In this document: positions 24,501-35,929 of the stretch, piece by piece | Position numbering within the stretch: position 1 is the stretch's first letter | Layout: each line of letters opens with the position of its first letter | DNA from: Lytechinus variegatus | Lineage: Eukaryota; Echinodermata; Echinoidea; Temnopleuroida; Toxopneustidae | Assembly: GCF_018143015.1 (NCBI RefSeq) | Contig: NC_054753.1 | Coordinates: forward strand, 31,471,292-31,535,291 | DNA length: 64,000 bases | Direction of reading: 5' to 3' | Translations under genes and position numbers: made by a program | Notes under the pieces: generated by a model | What the model saw: only the letters and a program-made list of their open reading frames with translations | Databases searched by the model: none | Told to the model about the DNA's origin: nothing

Positions 24501-27500
24501 GCCAACACTCAGCCAACTTCTCCTCCATAACAGCTGGGGTTGACATAGGTGGTGTTGGAGATAGCAACATTCAGATCCAGGAACCTGATATCTCATCCAG
24601 TGATGCCACCTCCCACTATATGGCAAGTTCTGAAGAAACTATGGAAGGACATGTGGACTCCACCTCAATCACTGATTCAAAAGACAATGTGAAAGGTGTT
24701 GTTGCTAAAAAGAAGAGCAAAGCGGATTTGAAACGTCAGCTTAAAGGTCAGGGTGGTGCTCCAAAGAAGAAAACTAGGGTTGGCCAAAAGATAGTGGGAG
24801 CACCAAAGTCTCAGAGGTCTGTGACGATGATGGAAAAGGATAACAAGATACCAGTAGATGAAGATGGGAATAGTGTCGCAGTGATTGGACCTGATTGTGT
24901 CATTACATTTCCTGATGGAAGTGAACTATTCGAATGCCAATTTTGTCCAAAGAGATGTCGTTTTCCCAACGGCCTCAAATTACATCTTAAGCTGAAGCAC
25001 CATGTTATGAAAATCACAGTGGAAGGTGTTAATACAACAAAGTGGGGAAAAGGATTAGGACCTGATGATATCAAAAACAGAAAGAAAGCAAAAGTAAAGA
25101 AAGAGGAAGATAAAGTGAAAAAAGACAAACTAATTCAGGAAACTGTTGATATTGTAAAGACTCCTCCAGAGGAAATGAAAAAGCCTCCAGTCTCTTTGTC
25201 TGCTAAGAAAAGTCCAAAGAACACTAAAAAGGGACAGTTCAACTGTCACCTATGTAGCAGGACATTTATGTATGCAACATGGAGGGAGAAACACTTGCTG
25301 AGACACAAGGTTGAAGGGAGTAAGGAAATGTTCCTCTGCCCTGAATGTCCAAGGAGGTTTGTTACAGATGGAGACTTGACAAAGCATAAGCTCACCCACA
25401 GATCACTTCCTCAGGATCTAACTACAGAAAGTGAATCAGATGTTCCTGTTCAAGGGCCAGGCCAAGAAAATGCTGTGGAACTCCAGATAAATAGTCCAGG
25501 TGATGAAATAGATAATGGTGTTGCATCAGAAACATCTGAGGCTCCAGTAGTGAAGAGTCCAGTTCAAGATGTTCATTCATCTGTGACGACGTCTTTTGAA
25601 AGTGCTGATGGGACTGACAAAGGAACATCTGATGATCAGGATGTAGCAAGGAGACGAACCATTACCAACAGGAAAGGTGCTCTGAAGAAGGTTGCTTCAT
25701 GCAAAATATGTGGAATTGAATTTGTGTCCTCATCAAATCTCCATCGGCATCTTAGGAAGAGGCATGGACTGAATCTTGTGAAGAAACAAGGACCAAAGTC
25801 ATCTGGAGAGAGTGATGTCAAAACAGAAGGTATCCCTGATGAGGAGAAAGAATCAACAGCCAGTATGAAAGCAGAGGTGATGAATAAGCCTCTTTCTCAA
25901 GAAAGCTTGTTAAATGTTCCCATAGTGAATCCATCACAAACAAAGGGGCACATGAAGACAATGGCCAATATGACTAGGATGATCAGAAGGAAGCATGCTA
26001 CTGCAGTTCTTCAGAGCATGATGAAAGAGAAGAAGCTTGGTGGAGAGGACTCAGTAGGTGACCAAAGCAAAATACGAGCCAAGCTGCATGCTGCATTGAA
26101 ACATGGAAAGAATGCAAAACGCAAGCAAGGTTTTAAGAGGATTGAGCAAGTTGCTTCCCTCACCGGTCTTACTGGTGAGCCATGCCACACTGAAATACCA
26201 AACCAAATATGTCCTTGGCAGAGCAACGTAAAACCGCATCCCTTCATCCCTAAGAAACCACCTACCCCACAGAGTGACCTGTTAAGTCCAGGACCTTCGT
26301 CCAGCAATATTGAAGTCTTGGACCTAAGAGTGAAGAAGCCTAGGACAGATACCTCTCAGAAGCAGAATACAACTCTATATATCTCGGCAGATTCATCACA
26401 ACCTTTGGATCTATCATGCCATTCTCGTCCAGTGGTGCAAATCCCCAAGTACCAGGTTACTCGAAAACAAACTCCTACATCTCCTGTTGCATCTGCCTCT
26501 CCTGCATTCACTAGTCATCAAGAGGTAAAGACAATAACAAGATTTAATATAACCCCTCGCATGAAGTCAACAGGTTGGAGATCTTCTACTTTGACCACTT
26601 CTTTGGAATCTGCAGATCTTGAGAGGCCAACCAAGTTTTCAGTCCTGGATGCAGCCATCACATGTAATGTTTGTGAGCTTCCTTTTGATTCAATGAAGCT
26701 CCTAACCCAACATGTGGTAGCCCATGCAGAGGACTATCCTTACAAGTGTGAGTTTTGTGTGAAGCTCTTTGAGACAACAGATAGTTTGGCATCTCACAGG
26801 TATGACTTACACAGAGTTGGCAAGATGTACTGTTGCTCCGAGTGTCAGCAAGAGTTTGCCTACCTTTCAAATCTCAAGCAGCACCAAGTAGATATTCATT
26901 CAGATCACATGTGTTCGTATACAGAGCGGGGGCCTGAGGAGATCAGACCACAAAATTTCACTGACCCCACAAAAGCCATACAGACACCACCGATCCTACC
27001 AGAGCCTAGAGAAAGGATATCCCTCATTGCTCATGAAATGAGCAAAGTGAGTCCTTCCAAGTTTGGTCGTTTCACCTCGACCCATATAGCAGACACCAAA
27101 AACACTCCTCGAAAGAAATCTAAGAAAAAAAAAGATGTTCCGTGCAATCCTCAAAGACATCATCCATTCGCCCATGCACGAGAGATCGGATACCTTAGTA
27201 CCCTACCAGATGGCAGTGTTACAAGTGGAAAGACTGTAAGCCACTTCGAAATGACTACAAATAATCGCTGCACCAAATGCGCCAAAGTATTTTCCAGTAC
27301 TGCTGATCTGCATGTACACATCATGGAGTGTGCTGCTGCTAATGTGCCAGGGAAGCAAAAAACCCCTGTCAAGACTCCTGTCAAGACTCCTGTCAAGACT
27401 CCTGCAAAGGTTGCTGACAAAAAGAAGCTGACCCAGGAAGAGAATAAGCAAAAGAATGCCAAGGTCAGGAGGATCAGGATCCAAGCTGCTAAGAGGAGCA

Positions 27501-28906
27501 GAAGCAGAGCCATTCAAAAAACCAGTGAGAGTGAAGAGAGTGATGCAGCCCAGAAGCGGAAGAGAGCTCGTCCTGGACTCAAGATGTACAACCCTCTTAA
27601 TCATACAAGGAGAAGGGCCAGTGCAAATATTGTGGATGTCCATGCTTGCCTTGGCTGTGGGAAACAGTTCCACTTCATCAATGGTCTGGAGAGGCATATG
27701 AAGCTATGTCCAAATAAGGATAAGCTCTTTAATAAGAACACAAATCCATACTATGCTCCTCGTAATATGAACCATCAATGTGCCTACTGTGCTCGCCAGT
27801 TTGTCTACCTCAGAAGCCTCAAGAAACATATCTCAAGCTGTCCTTCCAGGCCACCAGATGCTCCCACCTCTGTACCATCCCTGATTGTTTCCTTGGCTGC
27901 TGCGGCAACATCAGGAGAGTCCGTCACAGTTTCTACTGCATTCTCCCCAGCTACCACCGTTACTCCTTCAACTTCTGCCTTCACACCTATCCCTGCTACT
28001 AATCCTAGTTGTGCAATAACAGCCAAGACTGAAATCCCCCAAAAGGGTTCTTCACTAGAAGTTACCTCAGATATCCTTAAGAATAATGTTTCTCTCGAAG
28101 CAGCTACTAAAACAAATGATAATTTAGTCAAGGATGAGGTGCAAGGTGTCGTCTCAACTGTAGGTGGGGAATCTTCCATTTCAGGAACTCCAAGAAAAGC
28201 AAGGAGAAAGAGGAGGAGGTTGGATCCATACAGCAAGAAGAAGAAACGATCCAGCTCACCAAGGTCAAGGCAAAAAATGGAGATTGAGGTAGAGGACGAG
28301 GATTATGATGTGGAAGGTGATGAATATGAAGATGGCGGTGATGAAGGAGAAGAGAAAGAGATGATACAGATAGATGCAGAAAGCAGTCTAGATAAAGGAA
28401 CTTGTGTAAAGGTAGAAGATAAGGCGCAACAAAAAATAGAAAATGGTAGAGAAGAGGCAAATGGGGACTTAAAAACAATAGAGGAAAATGATGCTGATTG
28501 GAAGAAAAGAATTAACGAAGACCAACAGAAAATGAAAGAAAATATTAAAATTTGTGAGACAAAGGAACACATCATAGAAAACAAAGAAAAGATAAGTTCA
28601 TTGCAGCATACTGGTAAAATCTTAGTGGACGAGAAGAAAGATACAGACAACTGTACAGAGCTTAAAGAACCTGAAAAAGCCAAAGACAAACAATTGGACA
28701 AGGAAGTGAGTTGTGTTGCTTCTGATGTCACAATGAAGGAACGGATGAGCTGTAAGAATGATGCAGAAATGAATTGTACAAGTGAAGGTCCATCAGGAAA
28801 TGGACAAGAAAATAAAGACTATGAGCTTCTGAAAGAAAATGAGGTAGCAAAGTGTAGCAGAAAAGAAAATGAAGAACAATTTGAAACAGATAATAAATGC
28901 AGATGA
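18514..28906 (+). CDS. prdm2: PRDM2/RIZ orthologue: PR/SET-domain zinc-finger protein (5 coding exons)
   Basis: Coding exons are 18514-18535, 18888-18991, 19494-19649, 20396-20564 and 24297-28906. They join in phase to 5061 nt (1686 residues), close to the roughly 1700 residues of vertebrate PRDM2. Residues about 6-115 form the PR (SET-like) domain: GVWAKKSVRKG, FGPFIGEK, SIDASEPSKANWMRYVKSA, EEQNM, NIYYRTLRPIAAGEELMCWY. Zinc fingers follow at about residues 362, 465, 496, 618, 938, 966, 995, 1141, 1266 and 1310; the last three end in Cys rather than the second His. IRPQNFTDPTKA just after the central triplet is a near-identical PRDM2 hallmark. A CtBP-type PLDLS lies near residue 853. The C-terminus is acidic and Lys/Glu-rich. 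Known PRDM2 is a nuclear H3K9 methyltransferase and tumour suppressor; activity here is inferred. The N-terminus before the PR domain is only about 7 residues, shorter than in vertebrates. Confidence 0.93.
18888..18991 (+). CDS. prdm2: PRDM2 PR-domain exon (first half)
   Basis: Acceptor ATAACAG|GA, donor GAG|GTGAGT, 104 nt. Encodes GVWAKKSVRKGRTFGPFIGE and onward to the conserved SWE (residues about 8-42), matching the first block of the PRDM2 PR domain. Confidence 0.93.
18992..19493. other. PRDM2 intron
   Basis: AT-rich intron between PR-domain exons, with a G-rich patch near 19257-19268. Nothing else recognised. Confidence 0.8.
19494..19649 (+). CDS. prdm2: PRDM2 PR-domain exon (centre)
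   Basis: Acceptor CCATTAG|ATC, donor AGG|GTATGT, 156 nt and exactly 52 codons. Encodes YSIDASEPSKANWMRYVKSA, then EEQNM and NIYYRTLR, the core SET-like beta-sheet and helix blocks. Confidence 0.95.
19650..20395. other. PRDM2 intron
   Basis: AT-rich intron; no element or coding signal recognised. Confidence 0.8.
20396..20564 (+). CDS. prdm2: PRDM2 PR-domain exon (end) and acidic linker
   Basis: Acceptor GTACAG|CCT, donor TCAG|GTAAGG, 169 nt ending in phase 1. Opens with PIAAGEELMCWYKNLSP, the last PR-domain block, then a Ser/Glu-rich linker. The single overhanging G completes GAT with the next exon. Confidence 0.95.
20922..21366. mobile_element. Terminal-inverted-repeat MITE in PRDM2 intron 4
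   Basis: The left end TACCGTGTTTACACATGCAT is matched inversely by GATGCAGCGTGTAAACAAGG at the right end. The interior repeats the motif TTCTGCATCGGCTCGCGG several times in both orientations. No ORF of note. Confidence 0.7.
21466..23697. mobile_element. Possible inverted-repeat element enclosing family A copy 4
   Basis: Left end TAGTGCTGTAGCC and right end GACTAGCAGCACTA are approximately inverted. AACCAAACCGAA-type repeats lie next to both ends (21485-21560 and 23605-23660). The interior includes family A copy 4. Boundaries are approximate. Confidence 0.4.
22128..22681 (-). mobile_element. Inverted-repeat element, family A copy 4 (opposite orientation)
   Basis: Poly-G plus CTTCCATTGACAACTGGATA at the left and GTATCCACTTGTCAATGGAA plus poly-C at the right. 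The interior order (ACATGCC/ACGTAA block first, AAGTATTGG block last) is reversed relative to copies 1-3. Confidence 0.75.
23698..24296. other. End of PRDM2 intron 4
   Basis: AT-rich intron sequence up to the T-rich tract before the exon at 24297. No other signal. Confidence 0.7.
24297..28906 (+). CDS. prdm2: PRDM2 terminal exon with zinc fingers
   Basis: Acceptor TTTATTTAG|ATGG; open to TGA at 28904-28906 (4610 nt). It holds all the zinc fingers: a first finger (FECQFCPKRC...), a pair (FNCHLC..., FLCPEC...), one SSSNLHRHLRKRHG finger, the central triplet CNVC/CEFC/CSEC, and three C2HC fingers. Between them are basic linkers, a PVKTP tandem repeat at about 27362-27405, and an acidic patch near 28285-28365. 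The ORF extends upstream to 24245 through the intron, but phase and the acceptor place the exon start at 24297. Confidence 0.95.
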
Positions 28907-29060
28907 AACAGGCCTATCTTGGAGATGGATGCAGGTAATACAAGGAGAAATAAGACCTTGACCTTTTGAATGTCACTCTTATCAGGGATGAGCTGTAGGA
29001 TAGTTTTATATATAGTACTACACAGAAATTGTTTGCAGTACAAACTACACATGCTTGTGA

Positions 29061-29066
29061 AATAAA
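29061..29066 (+). terminator. prdm2: Candidate PRDM2 polyadenylation signal
   Basis: AATAAA lies 155 nt after the PRDM2 stop codon, followed within 30 nt by GTGTAATTTTTTT, a plausible GU/U-rich downstream element. Longer 3' UTRs using later AATAAA motifs cannot be excluded. Confidence 0.45.
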
Positions 29067-29322
29067 TTTGAAATAGTGAAGGCAAGTGTAATTTTTTTTT
29101 TTCCATTGAACCTATTCAACTGTATTTTTTTAGTCATAAAAAATTGATGCAGAGTAGTTGTTTGGGCAGTGCAGTCTGGGGTGTCCAAGCTATTGGAAGA
29201 ATTATCAAAAAGAAATTTAAGGCTTTGAATATCCCAACAGTTTCACCAAGAGCATATTAATGGTTGGCATTTATAGGACAAGGCGTGTATACCGTGTCTG
29301 TAGTTTTTAAAATTTATTTTTA

Positions 29323-29411
29323 TATCTAAAATGTAGCACATATGGCTTGCCCTTCACTCCTTACATGATGTAACGAGTGAAGTACAAGCCATACGTGCTA
29401 CATTTTAGATA
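29323..29411. repeat. 43-bp inverted repeat, near-perfect hairpin downstream of PRDM2
   Basis: Arms 29323-29365 and 29369-29411 are separated by 3 nt and match at about 39 of 43 positions. The left arm starts TATCTAAAATGTAGCAC; the right ends GTGCTACATTTTAGATA. If the 3' UTR extends this far it would form a long hairpin in the mRNA. Confidence 0.85.
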
Positions 29412-29569
29412 TGAACATAGTAATGTTTTTTTTGGGAAAAGCAGTGCAATGTTTTTTTTTTCACTGAATTTAAGCTTGTCTTACCTTGTTTAATGCTGCA
29501 TCATCCATAGTTCCTTGGAGGAAAATATTGGTAAATGTTTGGTTAAAATCTGTTCAAGATTTGATTTTT

Positions 29570-30225
29570 GTCTCGCCTACATAGCAGAGGGAAACTATAG
29601 GCGCCGCTTTTCCGACAGCGACATCGTCGTCATGTCAAATCTTAACCCAAGATTAAGTTTTTGAAATGACATAACTTAAAAATAATATGGACCTAGTTCT
29701 TGAAACTTTGTCATAAGGATAATAAAGTATGACTGAACATCCTGCTTTGGTTTCAGATCACATGACCAAGGTCAAAGGTCATTAGGGTCAATTAACTTAG
29801 ACCATGCTGGGGGGAATCAATATCGAAATCTTAACCTAAAGTTAAGTTTTTGAAATGTTAACTTAGAAAGTATATAGATCTAGTTCTAGTTTATGGAAAG
29901 AGTTCATAAAACTTGGACATAGAGTAATGAAGTATTGCTGAACATCCTGTGCGAGTTCCAGATCACATGATGAAGGTCAAAGATTATTTAGGGTCAATGA
30001 ACTTTGGTCATTTTGGAGGTATTTGTTGAATTACCATCATAACTTTAAAAGTTTATGGATATGTTTAATGAAATGTTGACATATGGGTAATCTAATATCA
30101 ATGTTTTTTTTTTGGGGGGGGGAATAATTATTTTATAGCCATTTTCAAAGTCATCACTGCTGCTTTATTGAAACGCGTAATCCAGGCAAGACTGCCTTAG
30201 GCAGTGCACTCCACTTGGTTTTTTA
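29570..30225 (+). repeat. Dispersed repeat with internal ~190-bp duplication and a DR1 motif
   Basis: Starts TGTCTCGCCTACATAGCAGA and GGCGCCGCTTTTCCGACAGC, then repeats a block containing TCTTAACC(C/T)AA, TGAACATCCTG and GATCACATGA twice. A perfect AGGTCA-A-AGGTCA direct repeat lies at 29769-29781. No ORF. Similar to a repeat class I recall from marine invertebrate genomes. Confidence 0.55.
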
Positions 30226-33200
30226 CAGCACAGATGAGTAGCTCCTCTTCATGTTGATATAAATATAAAAAATGCCTATTGCTAGAAAAATTGAAAGTAA
30301 TTGTATTTGTGAGGGTGGATACTATCATTAGACACATAATTTTATAATCCCTCCTATAAGCAAAATATCTTTATCATGTTCCATTGAAAAAAAAAAGAAT
30401 TTATATTACATGATATATGGATACCTGCTCGCACTTGACGTCACAAATTAAAAACCTTAAACAATAATTTTCTCTAATTTTTCTGCTTTTATTAAAACTA
30501 CTAGTATATTATTAGGATGACTTTCTCTTTAATCACAGGTAATGATAAAAGAGTGAAAATTGAAAAAATAAAGTGTTCACGATTCTAACTGGGAAAGAGA
30601 ATGTTAATGTCTAGAAATGTGAAAAAAGTTTGTTTCAACTTCTCACCTTATATTTCAGGGCTGTAAAAATGCCCTATAAATTCAGCAAGAAACACTGAAA
30701 TGACCAAAATATCTTCTCAGTTGTCATGTTATTAATATTAAGATTTGGGGTCTAAATCTTTATACATGATCGGATGATTGATGAATTGATTATGAAATGA
30801 TTGCATTTAAAATCATTCATATTGTTATTATTCCATGTCCTTTTGTATTCAATATAGAAATTAATGGAGTTAGTTGCTAAACCTTAGGAACAATCTTCTC
30901 AAAATCTACCTCCTCCCTGATACACACCATCCATACTCTCTTATACATGCTGTTTTAACAATTTTGTGTCAATTATTCCTTAATTTTTCTTTAACTTCGA
31001 TTTGGCACAATAATTTTGTGATTAATAAAAGCCAAGTTGCAAGATTCAGAAGTGAAATCAACATAGGTGTTTTTATTTTAAAAATCCTGTTAGCTTCCTA
31101 ACTTCTTGTATTTGATAAAAAGAGTGAAATGGAAAGGTTTGGATGCTAAGAATGTTGAAATTAGCAAAATATTAAATTCAAAATTATAGTTGCCTCAAAG
31201 AAATTTCCTCTATTGTGTATTGGTTAAAGAGATATTACAAATTGTGTTAGTATTATAGCAGTGACAATAAAATGTTTTTTTTTCAATCAAAGACTTGTAC
31301 TGAAAAGGTTAACAATTTCTTTGCTATAGGCAATCACTGTAACCAGCACCGACTTGCTTGTATTAATACTTTTATTTCATTAATTTTATTAGAACAAAGA
31401 ATTGTGTCAGCCATAAACAAGCTCTAATTTTATGTAATACACACAGATTTGGTCTCATTTGGTTATCAATTCTAGTTTACCTTCAAAGTCTTATTATTTA
31501 CATCTCATTGGCGAGACTAAAGTTGCAGTTAGTGATTTCAACTGACAACATTGGTCTAGGCTACTAATATGCAAGGCCATTGGGTTAGCTGTAGTATAAT
31601 TCATGAAGTAGCAAGGTTTTGCATGAATTTGTCTAACAAAGAGCTTTGATTGATCTCATCAATCAAAGCTGTGAAATTTAGTCAATGTAATCTTTATGTT
31701 TTCTCCAATGTACCTTTTGAAACAGCAGAGCATTTTATTGTCAAGGCACTGAAGCATGTGCATAGATTATATTTAAAAAAAATCATTTGACATTCCCAAA
31801 TTGTTGGGTTTCTTTTTTTTTTGTAGTTATTGGAGGGTTTCTTTTTTGTAGTTATTGGATCAAATGCAACTCTTTGTAATACAGATCATTGATCCTTTGT
31901 AGAACCCCATAACATTCAGAAGTGGATCAACATAAACATGGCTAGTCACATTAAATCTGACAAAATTATCTCCTTTATTCCAATTATGTTTTTATACCAG
32001 TATTTATTCTTGTAATATGATAATTGGTCTATTTTTGTCACCTAATATGATCTGGACATTCAAGTGCTATAGGTAATTGTTAAATCTGTTATGAAACCTA
32101 CAATGTAATTCACTGTAATTCATTTCTCATTTAGCTTTATTTTGGTATATATACTGTAAGTAAAACCACTTCAAACAGCCAAAATGTCATTAATTCTATC
32201 GTTAATCTAGCATTGGTTATTTAATGAGAAACTAATCTGAGATTTTTGTTGACCTGTTTACCTGGCTCTTTTTGGCTGGAATTGTCAATAGCTCTCAAAT
32301 GAATGAGATCCTGTTTTATTATCAATTATTATCAATTTATTGACATATGAAACGTAAGGTATATATATAGTTGTATATTTTCTTTAGCTCATTGGAAGTG
32401 AAAGAAAGTATTTAATATCCATTAGAAGTAATTTTAATTAGGTTTTAATTAGATTTTTTTGTAATGAGGAAACAAAAGAGTTTTAAATAGCTTTTTAATT
32501 TTTGGCAAGTTTATACTTTTTAAGTTAGATATTCTACATATTTTCACTGGAAGTTGAAGTTCTTCAAAAAAAAAGATGACCTGAGTTAATAGAAATGGTT
32601 TTAACATGTTATTATTTGTGATTTATGTAAATGTATAAGACAGTCTTAGTTTATAACATGAATCAGGGGTGTGTTTCATGGAACATGTTATCTGTGATTT
32701 TCCTTCAATAATTTCTCTCTGAGCCAATCAGAGGCAAGCATTTCAGTAACTTATAACAAAATACTTGGTGAAAACTCACATGTAATATCTGTTTCACATT
32801 GTTTAATGCCCTGTGAAGAATAGACAAAATAAAACAAACATTTGTGATTAGAATACTTTGTCTGAATTGAAAAACTGGTTTGAAACATGGTTCAAACAAT
32901 TACTGTGAATTTAGCTTGATTTGTTTGAACTTCCTTGAATTTGTATTGCAACATTACATTTTTGGATACCATTCAGCCCTGAATAATGGTGATAACAACT
33001 AGGACAATGTTACACAAAGGATTACAATTGATTGCAAATATGAAAGAACAATTCTGATTTGTTACTGGACATTATTCTTAACATCTTGATTGGCCCTTTC
33101 TATCTCTTACTATATTGTAATACTTTGTGTAAACCCTCTTTCATTCTGCTTCCACTTGAATTGCAGTTAGTAAATTCTTTTATTTGATACTTCCTTGAAA

Positions 33201-33484
33201 CTTCCACAAATCCATTACATGTACTCCTGTATCTTTGTACAATACTCATTACTGTCATGCTGCATTATGATGAATAGCCTTATTATACATTATAATTATG
33301 CCACAGTGACATTGATGGTACTCCACATAAAGCTCTTTTCAATGACATACCATGGGTCAGTTTAGAGTCAGTTTCACTGATGTGACTGTGAAACCTTTGT
33401 AAACCTATAAGTTGGTATTTCTACATTATTGATCTAGTTAATACTGAATGAACTTGTACTCACTTGAACAAAGTGGTCCCTTTA
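30226..33484. other. AT-rich intergenic DNA
   Basis: No coding exon, RNA gene or clear element ends recognised on either strand; homopolymer A/T runs only. Confidence 0.45.
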
Positions 33485-33765
33485 TACAGGATTTTCCAAA
33501 GGGGGGGGCACATTTTCCCCAAGGTAAAATTTGACAAGCAAAACAAAGACATTTTATCCAAGAAAAATTTGACAAGCAAGCAAAAAAAAGTTGTCACTCT
33601 AAAAAAAAAAAGGTGTGGGGGAGAGGGGCACACTTCTCTTTTAACGGCATTTTTACATTACAAATTTTAATTGTGCCTCTCAAAAGGGGGAGGGGCACGG
33701 GCCGGCTTTGCCCCCCACTCCTGGATCCATCTGCCAGTGCCTGTATAATTCCTCTGGAAATTAGA
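33485..33765. repeat. Dispersed G-rich repeat
   Basis: Poly-G blocks (GGGGGGGGCACATTTT, GGGGGAGGGGCACG) flank internally repeated AAATTTGACAAGCAA units, ending near CCCCCCACTCCTGGATCC. No coding potential. Boundaries are approximate. Confidence 0.5.
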
Positions 33766-34891
33766 GAAATTAGTCAGTTAAACCCATTGCCTACGGGTAC
33801 AATGCCTATGGGTATCACATAGGTTGATAGTTATGATAACCATATAAGTTTGTACTCCATTACATTGATTTAGTTTTGGGCAAGTAACCCAGTTGACAAG
33901 ATCCAACTTGTAAATCAACATGTAATATTGATTCTTAGATGTCATATTACAGATTATCTGAAATGAAATTCTTACATTTGTATCAGAGTACACAATTTGT
34001 GTTACCCTTTAAGGCTCCTATCCTTTGGTGTATTGCTTTATGTACATATTTTTCTGACATGTTGGATTATACCACTATCTGAACAACAGAATGGTTTTAG
34101 GGTTCAGATAGATTCTTATTTAAAATATCTTTTTATACATTTTGACAGTCAAAAAAGGTGCTTAGATAAGATCTTTTTTTCTGGAAATATGTTATAGGTA
34201 CAGTTATTGAACTTGAAATCTAAAATTGTGATGCTGTTTGAGTAATGATAGGCAACTTGATAATAGCCTGTCCTATGTTTTTAAGCAGATATCCCTCAGT
34301 GGCTTTTACAGTGGCTTTCATGCATTCCCCATTGTTTTGTGTTTTCTGAAATGGAACAGAATACTGAAAATACTGAGTTTCTTGCTAAAAGATGTGCTGA
34401 GGAGTGGGTTCAAGATGCCTATTATAATTACTCTGATATTAACTTAACGTGATGTGTACCAAGTGTGTGATGACAAATTGATTCATATTTATTAGTATTT
34501 ATTGAGTCCTTGGAGACATAAAGTTATAAGAGAATATTATCTTTAATCCTCTGGCCAAAATAAAAAACAGTAAAATATTCTTATTTTAACTTATCTTATA
34601 TGTTTCTAAATTAGAGCAAAAAAGCAATGATATTTCTGTTTTGTAAAATTGTAACTTTAGGGAATTTTATTTACCATTTCATACATGTTTATTGATCAAC
34701 ACTGCTGGTTTTAGATATTAAATGATGATTAATTAGAAGTCTTTATCAATCTCCCTACCTTGAACTATCTTCTTTAATATTGGAAAATTTTCTTTAATAT
34801 TAAAATCTTCTTTAATGGAATATTTTGATTTTGAGCTTTGAATTTTGAATTTTAATGAGCTCTACTTGATAATGCCTTGTTCATTTGACAC
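33766..34891. other. AT-rich intergenic DNA
   Basis: No supported feature. Near 34768-34813 CTTTAATATT-type units repeat three times. Confidence 0.4.
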
Positions 34892-35098
34892 ACTGGCCTG
34901 TATTCTCAAAAGAGGTTTCAATTGTACTGTGGTTCACATAGTAACGAGCTACAATTATAGGCACCCTGTTTCGAAAGCGCGCATTATGATCAGATTTTTT
35001 CTTTGTATACACGATTACATAGCATAGTTATGTACATAAACCATGCATGGTTTTGTATCATGTTACAATTGAAACGTTTTGTAAGAATATGGGCTGTT
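34892..35098. mobile_element. Short fold-back MITE
   Basis: The left end GGCCTGTATTCTCAAAAGAG with GTTTCAATTGTAC is matched inversely by GTTACAATTGAAACG and TTTGTAAGAATATGGGC at the right. Roughly 40-bp arms, no ORF. Confidence 0.7.
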
Positions 35099-35289
35099 CA
35101 TTTTTGATTGGCCATGTTTAAAGTGTACTATTGGTAAAATGAGTAAGAATATTGCACACTGACCAGAGGGTGTATTGACGGGGACTAATGATTGCTTTGG
35201 GAAGTGTTGATGATCCATCATGTTGTATACCACATGCCACATATATTTCTGCTTCACCCCCTGTTTGCCCATCCTGACACATAGAAGGT

Positions 35290-35877
35290 ATTTAACTCTA
35301 TGCCACACCCACCCTGCCCCGCCCACTATCATACCACACCCCACCCCCACTCTCATACCACACCCACCCATCCATACCATGCCATGCCTCACTCCTGTGA
35401 AATGACCTGTTATACCATTAAGTATGAAGTACTATTAAGCACTGTCTTCCAAGAAAGGGATGTAGCATGGTTGACCCTTTTGTGTTCTTTCTGTAATGCA
35501 TGCTTGTATATTTTATCTATATTTATAAGAATATTCATCATCAAAATTTACTTTGTTTTCTCTTGGATTAAAGTGTTGCTGAACCATATGAGATATGATA
35601 AGGGATGTGTTGTGGTAATTTATTAAGTACACGTGATTTGTGGTCTTATTCTGAGAGTGTTTAGATGAAAATATGGAGGGAGGGGAAAAGAGGAGAGAAA
35701 GAAAGAGACGATAGAGAGAGAAAGGGGGAAATTAAGAAATGTACAGAATGAAAGAAATGTGGACTAATATAGAGAAATGAGTTTGAGAATGAGTGTGGTA
35801 CGAGAGATAGTATAATACGAAAAGGGGAAAATATAGAGATGGAGGAAGATTAAAGTACCAAAAGGATGTAAAGGAGA

Positions 35878-35906
<29 letters not shown>
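35290..35906. repeat. Simple-sequence cluster: CCACACC minisatellite, purine-rich tract, (AT)n
   Basis: 35297-35393 is a C/A-rich array of CATACCACACCCAC-like units. 35660-35870 is rich in A and G. 35879-35906 is an uninterrupted AT dinucleotide run followed by a short CA run. Confidence 0.75.
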
Positions 35907-35912
<6 letters not shown>

Positions 35913-35929
35913 CATATAAAATATATTTC

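Noticed and set aside
27203-27697. 164- and 117-codon minus ORFs over the PRDM2 terminal exon
   Set aside because: Antisense shadows of the strongly supported zinc-finger coding strand.
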